A DNA stretch of 64,000 nt from Paralcaligenes ureilyticus (GCF_004346225.1 NZ_SMAJ01000004.1:124001-188000), one strand, 5' to 3'; shown: positions 53,485 to 62,514, numbered from the stretch's first letter. The notes: generated by a model from the letters alone, not told the origin. Made by a program: numbers and translations.

Positions 53485-54450
53485 ATGAAATTTGCCATAG
53501 CGGCAACGCTGACCCTGGCATGCACGGTCGCAAATGTTGCATTTGCGTCAGATGCCGGCTTCCCCGACCACCTGCTAACGATAGTCGTGCCGACAGCTCC
53601 TGGCGGCGGCAACGACGGCATGGCGCGCATTATTGCTCAAAAGATGTCGAGCGAGCTGGGCCAGTCGGTGGTGGTCGAAAACAAGCCTGGCGCCAGTGGT
53701 GCCATTGCATCGGCCTATGTCGCTCACGCCAAGCCCGATGGCTACACGATTCTGTTTGGCTATATTGCGACGCACGCGATTAATCCGGCCATTCAAAAGG
53801 TTTCATACGATCCGGTCAACGATTTTTCGCCCATAGGCGAAGTGGCCACTTCGCCGACCCTGTTGGTGGTCAATGACGCCGTGCCGGTTAAAACGGTGCG
53901 GGAGCTTATCGCGTATTCCAAAAAGCCCGGTGCCAATTTGAATTATGCTTCGGCGGGCACGGGCACGGCGCCGCACGCGGCGGGTGAATTGTTCAAGCTG
54001 GTCACCGGCACAGTCATGCAGGATGTTCCCTACAAGGGTTCGGCTCCCGCAATGATGGACACGATTGCGGGCACTACACAGGTCATGTTTCCCAGCCTGT
54101 TTACCGGAGCGCCGCAAATCGAGAGCAAGCGGGTTCGAGGCCTGGCGGTCGTGGGTGAGAAACGTTCCCCCTTGTTTAAAAACTTGCCCACACTAAAGGA
54201 GTTGGGTATTGATGTGTCGGTCGATCAGTGGTACGCCCTGTTTGCGCCCGCAAAAACGCCTGCGCCTATCATTGACAAACTGAATGTGGCATTGAACGAC
54301 GCGTTGAAAGATCCGACAGTCGCGAAGAAATTCGTCGAGCAAGGTGCCACCGTGGAAAGCAGCACCCCGGCCGCGTTGGGTAGCCTGGTGAAGACTGATT
54401 TAGCCAAATGGAAAAAAGTCGTGGCGGCGACACATATGAGGCCCAATTAG
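53485..54450 (+). CDS. Bug-type TTT substrate-binding protein
   Basis: A 321-residue receptor with a signal peptide (about residues 1-22, AFAS) and the segments FPDHLLTIVVPTAPGGGNDG and NKPGASGAIASAYVA. AAAGGAG precedes ATG 53485. It follows the PrpF gene by 31 bases and probably delivers its unsaturated acid substrate. Confidence 0.92.
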   Translation: MKFAIAATLTLACTVANVAFASDAGFPDHLLTIVVPTAPGGGNDGMARIIAQKMSSELGQSVVVENKPGASGAIASAYVAHAKPDGYTILFGYIATHAINPAIQKVSYDPVNDFSPIGEVATSPTLLVVNDAVPVKTVRELIAYSKKPGANLNYASAGTGTAPHAAGELFKLVTGTVMQDVPYKGSAPAMMDTIAGTTQVMFPSLFTGAPQIESKRVRGLAVVGEKRSPLFKNLPTLKELGIDVSVDQWYALFAPAKTPAPIIDKLNVALNDALKDPTVAKKFVEQGATVESSTPAALGSLVKTDLAKWKKVVAATHMRPN

Positions 54451-54471
54451 GGAGAGTGGGTCGGCGGGGGA

Positions 54472-54519
54472 AAAAAATGGCAGCCACAAGGGCTGCCGCT
54501 ACATGAGCTGCCGGCACGC
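54472..54519 (-). repeat. REP-like element with extended flank, left of the AbiE module
   Basis: Inverted copy 54478-54502 (stem GGCAGCC) with flanks. The 48 bases recur at 56722-56769 with one mismatch (the first 43 bases identical), so the two copies are a direct repeat around the toxin-antitoxin module. Confidence 0.88.
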
Positions 54520-54546
54520 CGAGACACCGCAGGCTTATTCACTGCA

Positions 54547-54609
54547 CAGTAAATATTTAAATAATGCTGAATATTTGCTATAATTCAATTATTTACTGAA
54601 CAGCAAATA
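54547..54609 (+). promoter_or_regulatory. Promoter and operator-like inverted repeats of the AbiE-like module
   Basis: TTTAAA (54556-54561), 17 bp, TATAAT (54579-54584) is the likely promoter. Inverted arms CAGTAAATA (54547-54555) and TATTTACTG (54590-54598) bracket it, and a second pair, TATTTGCT (54572-54579) and AGCAAATA (54602-54609), overlaps the -10 box. AbiEi antitoxins repress their own operon by binding inverted repeats, so these are candidate sites. Confidence 0.6.
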
Positions 54610-54622
54610 GGCCAAAATTACT

Positions 54623-55720
54623 ATGATGCCAGAGTCCTCGATGGCTGAACGGCAATTGGTCGAGGGGTTTCTCGAAGCCCTCCGGGAACTGCCGGAGGTA
54701 CATGCCGACCTAGATCACCGGGAGCCCGCTGGCTCGGCCGGCAGCCGCAGGCATGACGCCCAGATCGACCTGCGTGTCGGGGGCAAGTCCTTCATCTTGC
54801 TGATCGAAGCCAAGAAAGCCGTCTATCCACGAGACGTCCGTCAGGTGCTCTGGCAGTTCAAGGAACCCAGTCACGGCCATCCTAACGGACAGGGCAAGAA
54901 ATCCCTGTCGCTCTTGGTCGCCGAGTCCATTTCTCCGGGGGCCAAGGAACTGCTCAGAAACGAGCGCGTCGGGTACTATGACAGCGGCGGCAGCCTCTAT
55001 TTGCCTGCGCCGGGGGCATATTTCTACATCGACAAGCCGCCGCCCAAGACTCTTGCGAAGTCGGTTCGCTCCCTGTTCTCGGGGAGGCGCGCGCAGGTGC
55101 TTCATGCTTTGCTGGCCCGGCATCAGGACTGGTTCGGCGTTAAGGAGCTTGCGCAACAGGTGATGGTGTCCCCGGCCACCGCTTCACAGGTACTGACAGG
55201 GCTGGAACGTTTCGACTGGTTGGTATCGCGCGGACAAGGGCCCAGCAAGGAGCGCCATCTTCGCGAACCCGCAGCCTTGCTGGATGCCTGGGCGAACCAA
55301 CTCGCATCCCTTCGTCCACCGGACCTGCGTCGCTACTACGTGCCCGCCGCGAAGACGGACACGTTGCTGGAGCGGGTCGGCGAAGTCTTCGACGCCCATG
55401 ATGCCGAGTACGCGATCAGTCACGAAGCCGCCGCGCAGCGCTACGCGCCGTTTCTTTCCAGCGTCTCCCAGGTGCGCACCCGGTTGCTGATCGGAGCAAA
55501 CGCCGACGCAGCAATTGCCGACCTCGGCGCACGCGTCGTCAACGAAGGCGCCAACCTGGCAATCATCGAAGCGAAGTCGTCCGGTGAGTTGCTGTTCCGT
55601 GAACAAGTCGGCGGTATCTGGCTGGCCAGTCCGGTCCTGGTCTATCTCGACCTGCTGCGCGGCGAAGGCCGTTTCAAAGAAATGGCCGAGCATCTGCGCA
55701 AAGAAAGGATCGGCTTCTGA
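54623..55720 (+). CDS. AbiEi-like antitoxin with N-terminal nuclease-like domain
   Basis: A 365-residue protein. Residues about 5-110 contain D45, D49, then LLIEAKK with E62 and K64, the pattern of a PD-(D/E)xK restriction-like fold. A winged helix follows (about 150-215; KELAQQVMVSPATASQVL), then a C-terminal domain (about 225-360) like that of AbiEi proteins. Classical AbiEi has the HTH first; the extra domain here is unusual and may be a DNA-binding relic. ATG 54623 or 54641 may start it. Its stop overlaps the toxin start (TGATG), the usual antitoxin-first order. Confidence 0.65.
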   Translation: MMPESSMAERQLVEGFLEALRELPEVHADLDHREPAGSAGSRRHDAQIDLRVGGKSFILLIEAKKAVYPRDVRQVLWQFKEPSHGHPNGQGKKSLSLLVAESISPGAKELLRNERVGYYDSGGSLYLPAPGAYFYIDKPPPKTLAKSVRSLFSGRRAQVLHALLARHQDWFGVKELAQQVMVSPATASQVLTGLERFDWLVSRGQGPSKERHLREPAALLDAWANQLASLRPPDLRRYYVPAAKTDTLLERVGEVFDAHDAEYAISHEAAAQRYAPFLSSVSQVRTRLLIGANADAAIADLGARVVNEGANLAIIEAKSSGELLFREQVGGIWLASPVLVYLDLLRGEGRFKEMAEHLRKERIGF

Positions 55721-56616
55721 TGGCCAAACCCGCAACCCTCTATGGCTATAGCGACGAGTACACCCTCGACTGCGAACGCGTCCTCGTGACGTTGCTGCGC
55801 GGGCTGGGTCCGTGGAAGGACTCGGTCTATCTGATCGGTGGCCTGACGCCGAGGTACCTGGTCACCGCCCGGCCTCCAGTGGTTCCCGCGCATGCCGGCA
55901 CACTGGATGTCGATATTGTGATCGACCTGCAAATCCTGGCCGACACCGAGGCGTATCACACACTGGAGGACAACCTTAAGAAAATGGGCTTCGAGCGCGC
56001 CGAAAACGAGGCCGGGAAAAAACTCTCCTGGCGTTGGCAAGCGCGCACTGAACGCGGTGCGCTGATGGTGCTGGAGTTACTCGCGGATGCGCCGAACATC
56101 ACCGGTGGTAAGGTGCAGCCTCTGCCGACTGAGGGCACGATTTCTGCGCTGAATATTCCTCATTCGTCCATCGTCTTCGACCTCTACCAGATCACCGAGA
56201 TTCAGGCCGAATTGTTGGGCGGAAACGGCGTGGCGACCGAGAAGATCAAACACGCCAATCTTGTCAGCTTTACCTGTCTGAAGTCGTTTGCGTTCGACCA
56301 GCGTTTTGAGCGCAAGGATGCGCACGACCTGATCTATTGCCTCGAGCATGCGCCCGAGGGGATTGACGAAGTCGCTGAAGTGTTCCGTAAGGAACGCGAC
56401 GGCAAGCACGGTGCGGTGATCCAGGCCTCGCTGGCGATCCTGCGCAGTCGTTTCGTACAGGACGAAAAAACAGAAGGCTATCGCAAAGATGGCCCGGTGT
56501 CGGTCGCCAAATTCGAGCTTGGCGAGGGCGAAGACCCCGAGCAGCGCGAAGCGAGGGCGTTGCGCCAGCGGCAGGCGAGCGACGTTATCGAGCGGCTTCT
56601 TGGGCAAATCGGATAG
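55720..56616 (+). CDS. AbiEii/AbiGii-like nucleotidyltransferase toxin
   Basis: A 298-residue protein with a minimal nucleotidyltransferase motif: YLIGGLTPRYL (G40-G41) then TLDVDIVID with D63 and D65, the metal ligands. The later KHANLVSFTCLKSFAFDQR and KDAHDLIYCLEH segments (Lys and Asp) fit the AbiEii family. AbiEii-type toxins transfer nucleotides, for example onto tRNA 3' ends in related enzymes, and stop growth; with AbiEi they form a type IV toxin-antitoxin system protecting against phage. Family assigned from motifs and gene order. Confidence 0.72.
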   Translation: MAKPATLYGYSDEYTLDCERVLVTLLRGLGPWKDSVYLIGGLTPRYLVTARPPVVPAHAGTLDVDIVIDLQILADTEAYHTLEDNLKKMGFERAENEAGKKLSWRWQARTERGALMVLELLADAPNITGGKVQPLPTEGTISALNIPHSSIVFDLYQITEIQAELLGGNGVATEKIKHANLVSFTCLKSFAFDQRFERKDAHDLIYCLEHAPEGIDEVAEVFRKERDGKHGAVIQASLAILRSRFVQDEKTEGYRKDGPVSVAKFELGEGEDPEQREARALRQRQASDVIERLLGQIG

Positions 56617-56721
56617 GGGTACATCATGACGTATGGTGAATCCACTTGATTCCTAGGGAAACTCGCTGTGGCGGGCCTCAGCGTGGTTCAGTCAGATTCG
56701 ATGCTGATGACAGCATGAAAT

Positions 56722-56862
56722 AAAAAATGGCAGCCACAAGGGCTGCCGCTACATGAGCTGCCGGTACGCATTTGTAGTGGCAGCCCTTGTGGCTGCCAAA
56801 ATCGCCCCCAACCAAGACGGCGTTTATAGAATGCCAATGGCGACCACAAGGGTCGCCCCTAC
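56722..56862. repeat. Cluster of three REP-like elements, right of the AbiE module
   Basis: Inverted copy 56728-56752 (within the 48-base direct repeat 56722-56769), forward copy 56774-56798 (GGCAGCC) and inverted copy 56838-56862 with a GGCGACC/GGTCGCC stem, the only one of its stem type in the window. Confidence 0.87.
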
Positions 56863-56866
56863 AACA

Positions 56867-58156
56867 TCAAGGATACAAACCGCGCACTTCCCGCGCTTCC
56901 AGTATCCGTGAGCAAGCCACAATGAACGCCGCGGTTCGCATAGTGACTTTGTGCTCTTTGGCCACTGCCGAAATGGCGGTGTAGGCCGTGCGCATCATCG
57001 CTTCCAGGCGGTGGTTGATCTCTGCCTCGGTCCAGTAGAAGCTTGAAAAATCCTGTACCCACTCAAAGTAGCTGACCGTCACGCCGCCGGCGTTGGCGAC
57101 CACGTCGGGCACGATGTGCGTGCCTTTGGAGTTGAGGATGTCGTCGGCTTCCGGAGTGGTCGGGCCGTTGGCGCCCTCGACCAGAATTCGGGTCTTGATC
57201 GAGTTGGCATTGTGCTTGGTGATCTGGCCTTCCAACGCCGCCGGGATCAGTATCTCGGTTTCGAGCGCCCAGAATTCGGCCGGGGTGAGAGTGTCGCTGT
57301 CGGCCGCGCCCGCCACGCCGCCGGTTTGCTCTACGTGATTGAGCAGGGCCAGTACGTTCAGGCCATTTGAGTTATGCACGCAGCCGGTATGGTCTTGCAC
57401 CGCAATAACCTTGGCGCCCTGTTCGTAGAAAAGGCGTGCGGCGGTACCGCCCACATTGCCGAAGCCCTGCACGCTGACGCGCGCCCCTTTTAGCGGGATG
57501 CCCAGGTCGTTCGCCGCTTCGCTGCCCACCACGAATACGCCTCGCCCGGTGGCCTCGACGCGCCCCAGGCTGCCGCCCAAGGACACCGGCTTGCCGGTTA
57601 CGACGCCGGTTGCGGTGGCACCTTCGTTCATGGAGTAGGTATCCATCATCCACGCCATGGTTTGGGCGTTGGTGTTGACGTCAGGCGCCGGGATATCTTT
57701 GTGGGGCCCGATGATGACGCCGATTTCGCTGGTGTAGCGCCGCGTGATCCGTTCGAGTTCGGGCATCGAGTAATTGCGCGGATCGATGCGTACGCCGCCT
57801 TTGGCGCCGCCGAACGGCAAGTTGACCGCGGCGTTTTTTACCGACATCCAGGCTGACAGCGCCATGACTTCGGATAGGGTGACGTCTTGGTGGAACCGCA
57901 CACCGCCTTTGCCGGGGCCGCGCGAGATATTGTGCTGTACGCGATAGCCTTCGAAGTGGGTAATGGTGCCGTTGTCGAGCTCTACTGGAATGTCGACGAC
58001 AAGAATCCGCTTGGGTCGCTTGAGAGTTTCCAGCCATTTGCCCAGACGTCCCAAGTAAGGCGCAACCCGATCGACCTGCTGAAGATAAATGCCCCACGGA
58101 CCGGGGTCTTTCTGATCAAGGTAGGAAGGAATGGCATGAGTGGGTTGCGTCGACAT
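56867..58156 (-). CDS. gdhA: Glutamate dehydrogenase (Glu/Leu/Phe/Val family)
   Basis: A 429-residue dehydrogenase: [20 protein letters not shown], the catalytic Lys region [28 protein letters not shown], and the Rossmann [13 protein letters not shown]. Length fits hexameric NAD-type enzymes. It interconverts glutamate and 2-oxoglutarate with ammonia. It ends against the REP cluster and is monocistronic. Confidence 0.93.
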   Translation of the reverse strand: MSTQPTHAIPSYLDQKDPGPWGIYLQQVDRVAPYLGRLGKWLETLKRPKRILVVDIPVELDNGTITHFEGYRVQHNISRGPGKGGVRFHQDVTLSEVMALSAWMSVKNAAVNLPFGGAKGGVRIDPRNYSMPELERITRRYTSEIGVIIGPHKDIPAPDVNTNAQTMAWMMDTYSMNEGATATGVVTGKPVSLGGSLGRVEATGRGVFVVGSEAANDLGIPLKGARVSVQGFGNVGGTAARLFYEQGAKVIAVQDHTGCVHNSNGLNVLALLNHVEQTGGVAGAADSDTLTPAEFWALETEILIPAALEGQITKHNANSIKTRILVEGANGPTTPEADDILNSKGTHIVPDVVANAGGVTVSYFEWVQDFSSFYWTEAEINHRLEAMMRTAYTAISAVAKEHKVTMRTAAFIVACSRILEAREVRGLYP

Positions 58157-58591
58157 GGTGTGGCCTCGCGAGTGGTAGTAACGATGAATTGAAAAGACAA
58201 GTTGAAAAAATCCGATGCGGCAGTTTACCGCGGCAAATGTATTCTGTCCCCAATTAAATGCTTTATAAATAAATAGTGACGCATCATACGAACGACCTGT
58301 AATAACCGTGTTTCCTGGTGTGTGCCCCCCGTAGCGGCAGCCCTCGTGGCTGCCATTCCTTCTGTCTTATACAGCCCGGCAAAACCCGCCGCCAGCCCGC
58401 CCCGCGCATGAACTTATGTGTTTTTGAATTAATGTCCGATAGCGATATGCAGCCAACCAATATGTCGTTCCCTTGCCACATCACTACGTTCAGACTGTAC
58501 CTTTAAATCGGGCTCTTGCGGCAATCGCCGCAGGCCGAAACCTTGGGCCCGCGGCCGGCACTGGCGCAAGTGCCCCCCAGCAAGGCTCACC
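58157..58591. other. Gene-free region before cysH, with one REP-like element
   Basis: About 435 bases divergent between gdhA and cysH. It contains a single forward REP-like copy at 58331-58355 (stem GGCAGCC, loop CTCGT as in the copy at 973). No convincing coding frame; a gdhA promoter and a cysH promoter must lie here but no near-consensus pair was picked out. Confidence 0.6.
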
Positions 58592-59326
58592 GTGACTACT
58601 TTTCATTCTACGTTCGACCCCGCAACGTTGCGACAGTGGGACAAGTTGCTGGGCCAGGTGGCGGCCATCGCGGCCGATCACCATGACGCGGTGTTTGCGT
58701 CGTCTCTTGCCGCCGAAGACATGCTGCTGCTTCACGCCATTGTGCAGGCTCAGGCTCCGATCGAGGTCTTTACCCTGGACACCGGGCGTTTGCCCGCGCA
58801 AACCTTAGGGCTGATAGACACGATTGCCGAGCGTTACGGCGTGGTGGTGAAGGCGATCAAGCCCGATCCGGCCGCGGTGCATGAGCATGTCGCGCAGTTC
58901 GGCGAGTTCGCGTTTTACGAAAGCGTGGATTTGCGCAAGGCCTGCTGTGCCATACGCAAGGTGGAGCCCTTGCGGCGCACGCTGCAGGGCCATTCGGCCT
59001 GGCTTACCGGGCAGCGGCGCGGCCAGTCTGTTACGCGCGTCGAGCTGGCCGAGTCCGAATTCGATCCGGTGTTCGGTTTGCAAAAGTACAACCCTTTGGC
59101 TCTGTGGACCGAAGAGCAGGTTTGGGCGGTCATCCGCGCGCTGAACATCCCCTACAACCCGCTGCATGACCAGCACTATCCGTCGATAGGCTGCGACCCG
59201 TGCACCCGGGCGGTCAGGCCCGGCGAAGACGCGCGGGCGGGTCGATGGTGGTGGGAGCAGAGGACATCCAAAGAATGCGGCCTGCATGCCGGCAACCTGA
59301 AGGCGATTGACCCGCAAACGGTTTAA
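58592..59326 (+). CDS. cysH: Adenylyl-sulfate (APS) reductase, CysH
   Basis: A 244-residue reductase: ADHHDAVFASSLAAEDM (nucleotide loop), FTLDTGRLP, the Cys pair RKACCAIRKVEP, and the second pair SIGCDPCTRAV, which together bind the [4Fe-4S] cluster of APS-type enzymes; the catalytic Cys is in SKECGLH. So APS, not PAPS, is the substrate and no CysC is needed. It is followed by cysD and cysN. Sulfite reductase is not in this window. Confidence 0.93.
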   Translation: MTTFHSTFDPATLRQWDKLLGQVAAIAADHHDAVFASSLAAEDMLLLHAIVQAQAPIEVFTLDTGRLPAQTLGLIDTIAERYGVVVKAIKPDPAAVHEHVAQFGEFAFYESVDLRKACCAIRKVEPLRRTLQGHSAWLTGQRRGQSVTRVELAESEFDPVFGLQKYNPLALWTEEQVWAVIRALNIPYNPLHDQHYPSIGCDPCTRAVRPGEDARAGRWWWEQRTSKECGLHAGNLKAIDPQTV

Positions 59327-59381
59327 GTAAGCGCCAATAGGGTTTAAGTCGACGCGGATAGAGCCTAAGTCGGCGCGGATA
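59320..59381 (+). repeat. Three imperfect ~20-bp repeats across the cysH stop
   Basis: Segments 59320-59339, 59340-59360 and 59361-59381 each carry a TTTAAGT or CCTAAGT core followed by GCGCC or CGCGGATA. The first includes the cysH stop codon, so the 3' end of the gene appears copied downstream. Confidence 0.6.
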
Positions 59382-59411
59382 TTTTAGATACTGAATTCAC
59401 TGAGGAACACA

Positions 59412-60320
59412 ATGGGCAAGATCGCTGAACGCACGCATCTGGATTGGCTGGAGGCCGAAGCCATTTATATTTTGCGCGAGGTGGCTGCCGAATGCGAGCG
59501 GCCGGTGCTGCTCTTTTCGGGCGGCAAAGATTCCGTGGTGCTGCTGCGCCTGGCCGAAAAGGCATTTCATCCGGCGGCCTTTCCGTTTCCCCTGCTGCAT
59601 ATTGACACGGGCCATAACTTTGACGAAGTGATCGAGTTTCGCGATCGCCGGGTGGCCGAACTGCGCGAGCGTTTGATCGTGCGCCGCGTCGAAGACTCCA
59701 TTGCGCGCGGCACGGTGGTGTTGCGGGGGGCGACCGATTCGCGCAATGCGGCGCAGGCCACGACCCTGCTCGAAGCCATCGAAGAGTTTGGTTTCGATGC
59801 GTGCATAGGCGGCGCCCGGCGCGACGAAGAAAAGGCCCGGGCGAAAGAACGTGTGTTCTCGTTTCGCGGCGAATCGGGCCAATGGGATCCCAAGGCGCAA
59901 CGCCCCGAACTGTGGAACCTGTTCAATACCAAGGTTCACAAGGGGGAAAACATGCGCGTATTCCCGATTTCCAACTGGACCGAGCTGGACATCTGGCAGT
60001 ACATACAACGCGAAGACTTAAGCCTGCCCTCCATCTATTACGCCCATGAGCGCGAGGTCATCCAGCGCAACGGCCTGTTGGTGCCGCTGACCCCGTTGAC
60101 CCCTCTTCGGGACGGCGAAACCGCGCAAACCCTGACGGTGCGTTTTCGCACCGTTGGCGATATCTCCTGCACCTGCCCGGTGGCCTCCACGGCCAGCAAT
60201 GCCGGGGCCATCATTGCCGAAACCGCGGTGACCACCATTACCGAGCGCGGCGCTACGCGCATGGACGATCAAACTTCCGACGCTTCGATGGAGCGTCGCA
60301 AAAAACTGGGGTACTTCTAA
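59412..60320 (+). CDS. cysD: Sulfate adenylyltransferase subunit 2, CysD
   Basis: A 302-residue ATP-sulfurylase catalytic subunit: PP-loop LLFSGGKDSVVLLRLA, HIDTGHNFDEVIEFRD, GGARRDEEKARAKER and the FRTVGDISCTCPVAS end. It forms APS from ATP and sulfate, driven by CysN. The stop overlaps the cysN start (TAATG). Confidence 0.95.
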   Translation: MGKIAERTHLDWLEAEAIYILREVAAECERPVLLFSGGKDSVVLLRLAEKAFHPAAFPFPLLHIDTGHNFDEVIEFRDRRVAELRERLIVRRVEDSIARGTVVLRGATDSRNAAQATTLLEAIEEFGFDACIGGARRDEEKARAKERVFSFRGESGQWDPKAQRPELWNLFNTKVHKGENMRVFPISNWTELDIWQYIQREDLSLPSIYYAHEREVIQRNGLLVPLTPLTPLRDGETAQTLTVRFRTVGDISCTCPVASTASNAGAIIAETAVTTITERGATRMDDQTSDASMERRKKLGYF

Positions 60321-61621
60321 TGAACGCAATCAACGAATCGTGGCTGTCGGCCGCCAACTCCAGCGTGCTGCGCCTGATTACGGCAGGCTCGGTCGACGAT
60401 GGAAAGTCCACGTTGATCGGGCGCTTGCTGTATGACAGCAAAGGCGTGTTTGCCGACCAGCTTGAGTCCATTACGCGTTCCAAATACAAGCGCGTCGCCG
60501 CCAGCGAGATCGACTTGTCGTTGCTGACCGACGGGCTCGAAGCCGAGCGCGAGCAAGGCATTACGATCGACGTGGCGTATCGCTATTTTGCGACGCCGCG
60601 GCGCAAATTCATCGTGGCCGATGCCCCAGGGCATGAACAGTACACGCGCAATATGGTAACGGGCGCCTCGACCGCGCAGGTGGCGATCATCCTGATCGAC
60701 GCGAGCCGTGTGGTGGACGGCGAACTATTGCCGCAGACCAAGCGGCACAGCGCCTTGGCCCAGTTGCTGGGCCTGCGGCACATTGTCGTAGCGGTCAACA
60801 AAATGGATCTGGTCGGCTGGGACCCGCAGATTTTCGAACGGATACGCGAAGCCTACGCGGCGCTGGCCCAGAAGCTGGGCATTGCCGGGTTTCATATTAT
60901 TCCGATGTCGGCCCTCAAGGGCGACAACGTGGTGGAACGCTCGGACAAAACCCCCTGGTATGACGGCCTTCCCTTGTTGTCCCTGCTGGAAAACCTGCCG
61001 ACGGCCGCGCCTGACACGCAAACCGCCGCGCGATTCTTCGTGCAGTGGGTCATACGTCATGGCGGCCACAACGTAAATGATTTTCGCGGCTTTGCCGGAC
61101 AGCTTGCGGGCGGCCGGTTGAGTGTGGGCGATGCGGTCAAGGTGCTGCCTTCGGGACAAACGGCCAAAGTCGCGCGCCTCGTGCAATTCGATCGCGATGT
61201 CGAGTCGGTGGTGGGCGGCGACAGCGTCGCCATCGTGCTCGATGGCGACATCGACGTGTCGCGCGGAGACCTGATCGTGGCCGCCCATGCGCCAATTCGC
61301 GTCAGCCGCGAGTTCGACGCCGATCTTTGCTGGCTCGATCGGCAGGAGCTAAGCCAGGTGCGATCATACTGGCTAAAACAAGGGACGCGAGTCACCCAGG
61401 CCAAAATCAAGGCCGTGCATACGCGCCGCGATATCCATGAACTGCAGCATGTCGCCGTCGCGGCCGGAGCCACGCTGGCCCTGAACGATATTGGCCGCGT
61501 AACCCTGGTGTCGCGCGACCTGCTTGCCCTGGATCCCTACACCGAGCAGCCGGCCACCGGCTCATTCATCCTGATCGATGCCGCCACACACCAAACCGCC
61601 GCCGCGGGCATGGTGCGCTAA
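60320..61621 (+). CDS. cysN: Sulfate adenylyltransferase subunit 1 (GTPase), CysN
   Basis: A 433-residue EF-Tu-like GTPase: P-loop TAGSVDDGKSTLIGRLLYD, DAPGHEQYTRNM (G3) and VAVNKMDLVGW (G4), then two beta-barrel domains. No APS kinase domain is fused. GTP hydrolysis drives APS synthesis by CysD. A composite repeat cluster follows at once. Confidence 0.95.
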   Translation: MNAINESWLSAANSSVLRLITAGSVDDGKSTLIGRLLYDSKGVFADQLESITRSKYKRVAASEIDLSLLTDGLEAEREQGITIDVAYRYFATPRRKFIVADAPGHEQYTRNMVTGASTAQVAIILIDASRVVDGELLPQTKRHSALAQLLGLRHIVVAVNKMDLVGWDPQIFERIREAYAALAQKLGIAGFHIIPMSALKGDNVVERSDKTPWYDGLPLLSLLENLPTAAPDTQTAARFFVQWVIRHGGHNVNDFRGFAGQLAGGRLSVGDAVKVLPSGQTAKVARLVQFDRDVESVVGGDSVAIVLDGDIDVSRGDLIVAAHAPIRVSREFDADLCWLDRQELSQVRSYWLKQGTRVTQAKIKAVHTRRDIHELQHVAVAAGATLALNDIGRVTLVSRDLLALDPYTEQPATGSFILIDAATHQTAAAGMVR

Positions 61622-61628
61622 CATCTAC

Positions 61629-61781
61629 GTAGCGACAGGCCTTGTGCCTGTCACCGACGCAAGATACGATCTTGATTATCAAGGTTTTGCCACCCACAAG
61701 GGGTGGCGCTACATAACGCCCCGGCAGGTTTCCGTATAACGCCCCGGCAGGTTTTTGTAGCGGCACCCCTTGTGGGTGCCA
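61629..61781. repeat. Composite REP-like cluster B
   Basis: Forward copy 61629-61653 (GACAGGC), inverted copy 61688-61712 (GCCACCC) and forward copy 61757-61781 (GGCACCC). Linkers (for example GACGCAAGATACGATCTTG) match those of cluster A at 42266-42414, so a unit of about 150 bp has been duplicated as a whole. Confidence 0.85.
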
Positions 61782-61806
61782 TCCCCCTTCAAGGCACTAA
61801 TTAGAC

Positions 61807-62514
61807 ATGTCCACAACTGATTCCATGGAAAGCCGCCTGGCCCGGGTGCGCGAACGCATAGCCGGCGCCTGCGCCAAGGCGGGCCGATCGCCCGCCGAGG
61901 TAACGCTATTGCCGGTCAGCAAAACCTTCGGAATCGACGAAATACGCCAGGCCATGGCGCTCGGCCTGAATCGTTTCGGCGAAAACAAGACTCAGGAGAT
62001 CGGCCAGAAAGCGCCGCAGCTCAGCGATTCCGCCGTGTCCTGGGTCATGATAGGGCATCTGCAAACCAACAAAGCCAAAGAAGCCGCGCGGTTCGTGGAC
62101 GAAGTGCAGTCGCTCGACCGTCTATCGCTGGCGCGCGCGCTGGAGCAGCGGCTGCAGCTTGAAGGCCGGGCCATCGACGTGCTGGTGCAGATCAAAACCT
62201 CCACCGAGCCCAGCAAATTCGGCCTGGAGCCCACCGAATTGCCAGGGTTTTTAAAAGAACTGGCGGCGTTCGACTGCCTGCGCGTCAAAGGTTTGATGAC
62301 GCTGGCCGTCAATTCCCCCGACCAAGCCGCGGTGCGGGCGTGCTTTTCCAGCCTGCGTCTGTGGCGCGACCGGATGCGGGCCGAGGGCGCGCAAGACCTG
62401 ACCCGCCTGTCCATGGGCATGAGCGGCGATTTCGAATGGGCCATAGCAGAAGGCTCAACCGAAATCCGCGTCGGCTCCGCCATTTTCGGCCAGCGCAATT
62501 ATGCGGACGCGTAA
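61807..62514 (+). CDS. YggS-family PLP homeostasis protein
   Basis: A 235-residue PLP-binding barrel protein: TLLPVSKTFGIDEIRQAM with the PLP Lys, FGENKTQEIGQK, VMIGHLQTNKAK, GLMTLAVNSPD, LSMGMSGDFEWAIAEGSTEIRVGSAIFG (given in part: LSMGMSGDFEWAI and EIRVGSAIFG). It buffers pyridoxal phosphate; no enzyme activity is known. Confidence 0.93.
   Translation: MSTTDSMESRLARVRERIAGACAKAGRSPAEVTLLPVSKTFGIDEIRQAMALGLNRFGENKTQEIGQKAPQLSDSAVSWVMIGHLQTNKAKEAARFVDEVQSLDRLSLARALEQRLQLEGRAIDVLVQIKTSTEPSKFGLEPTELPGFLKELAAFDCLRVKGLMTLAVNSPDQAAVRACFSSLRLWRDRMRAEGAQDLTRLSMGMSGDFEWAIAEGSTEIRVGSAIFGQRNYADA

Noticed and set aside
13819-61781. CRISPR array
   Set aside because: The 25-nt elements are scattered, occur in both orientations and have irregular spacing. 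There are no spacers of equal length and no cas genes.
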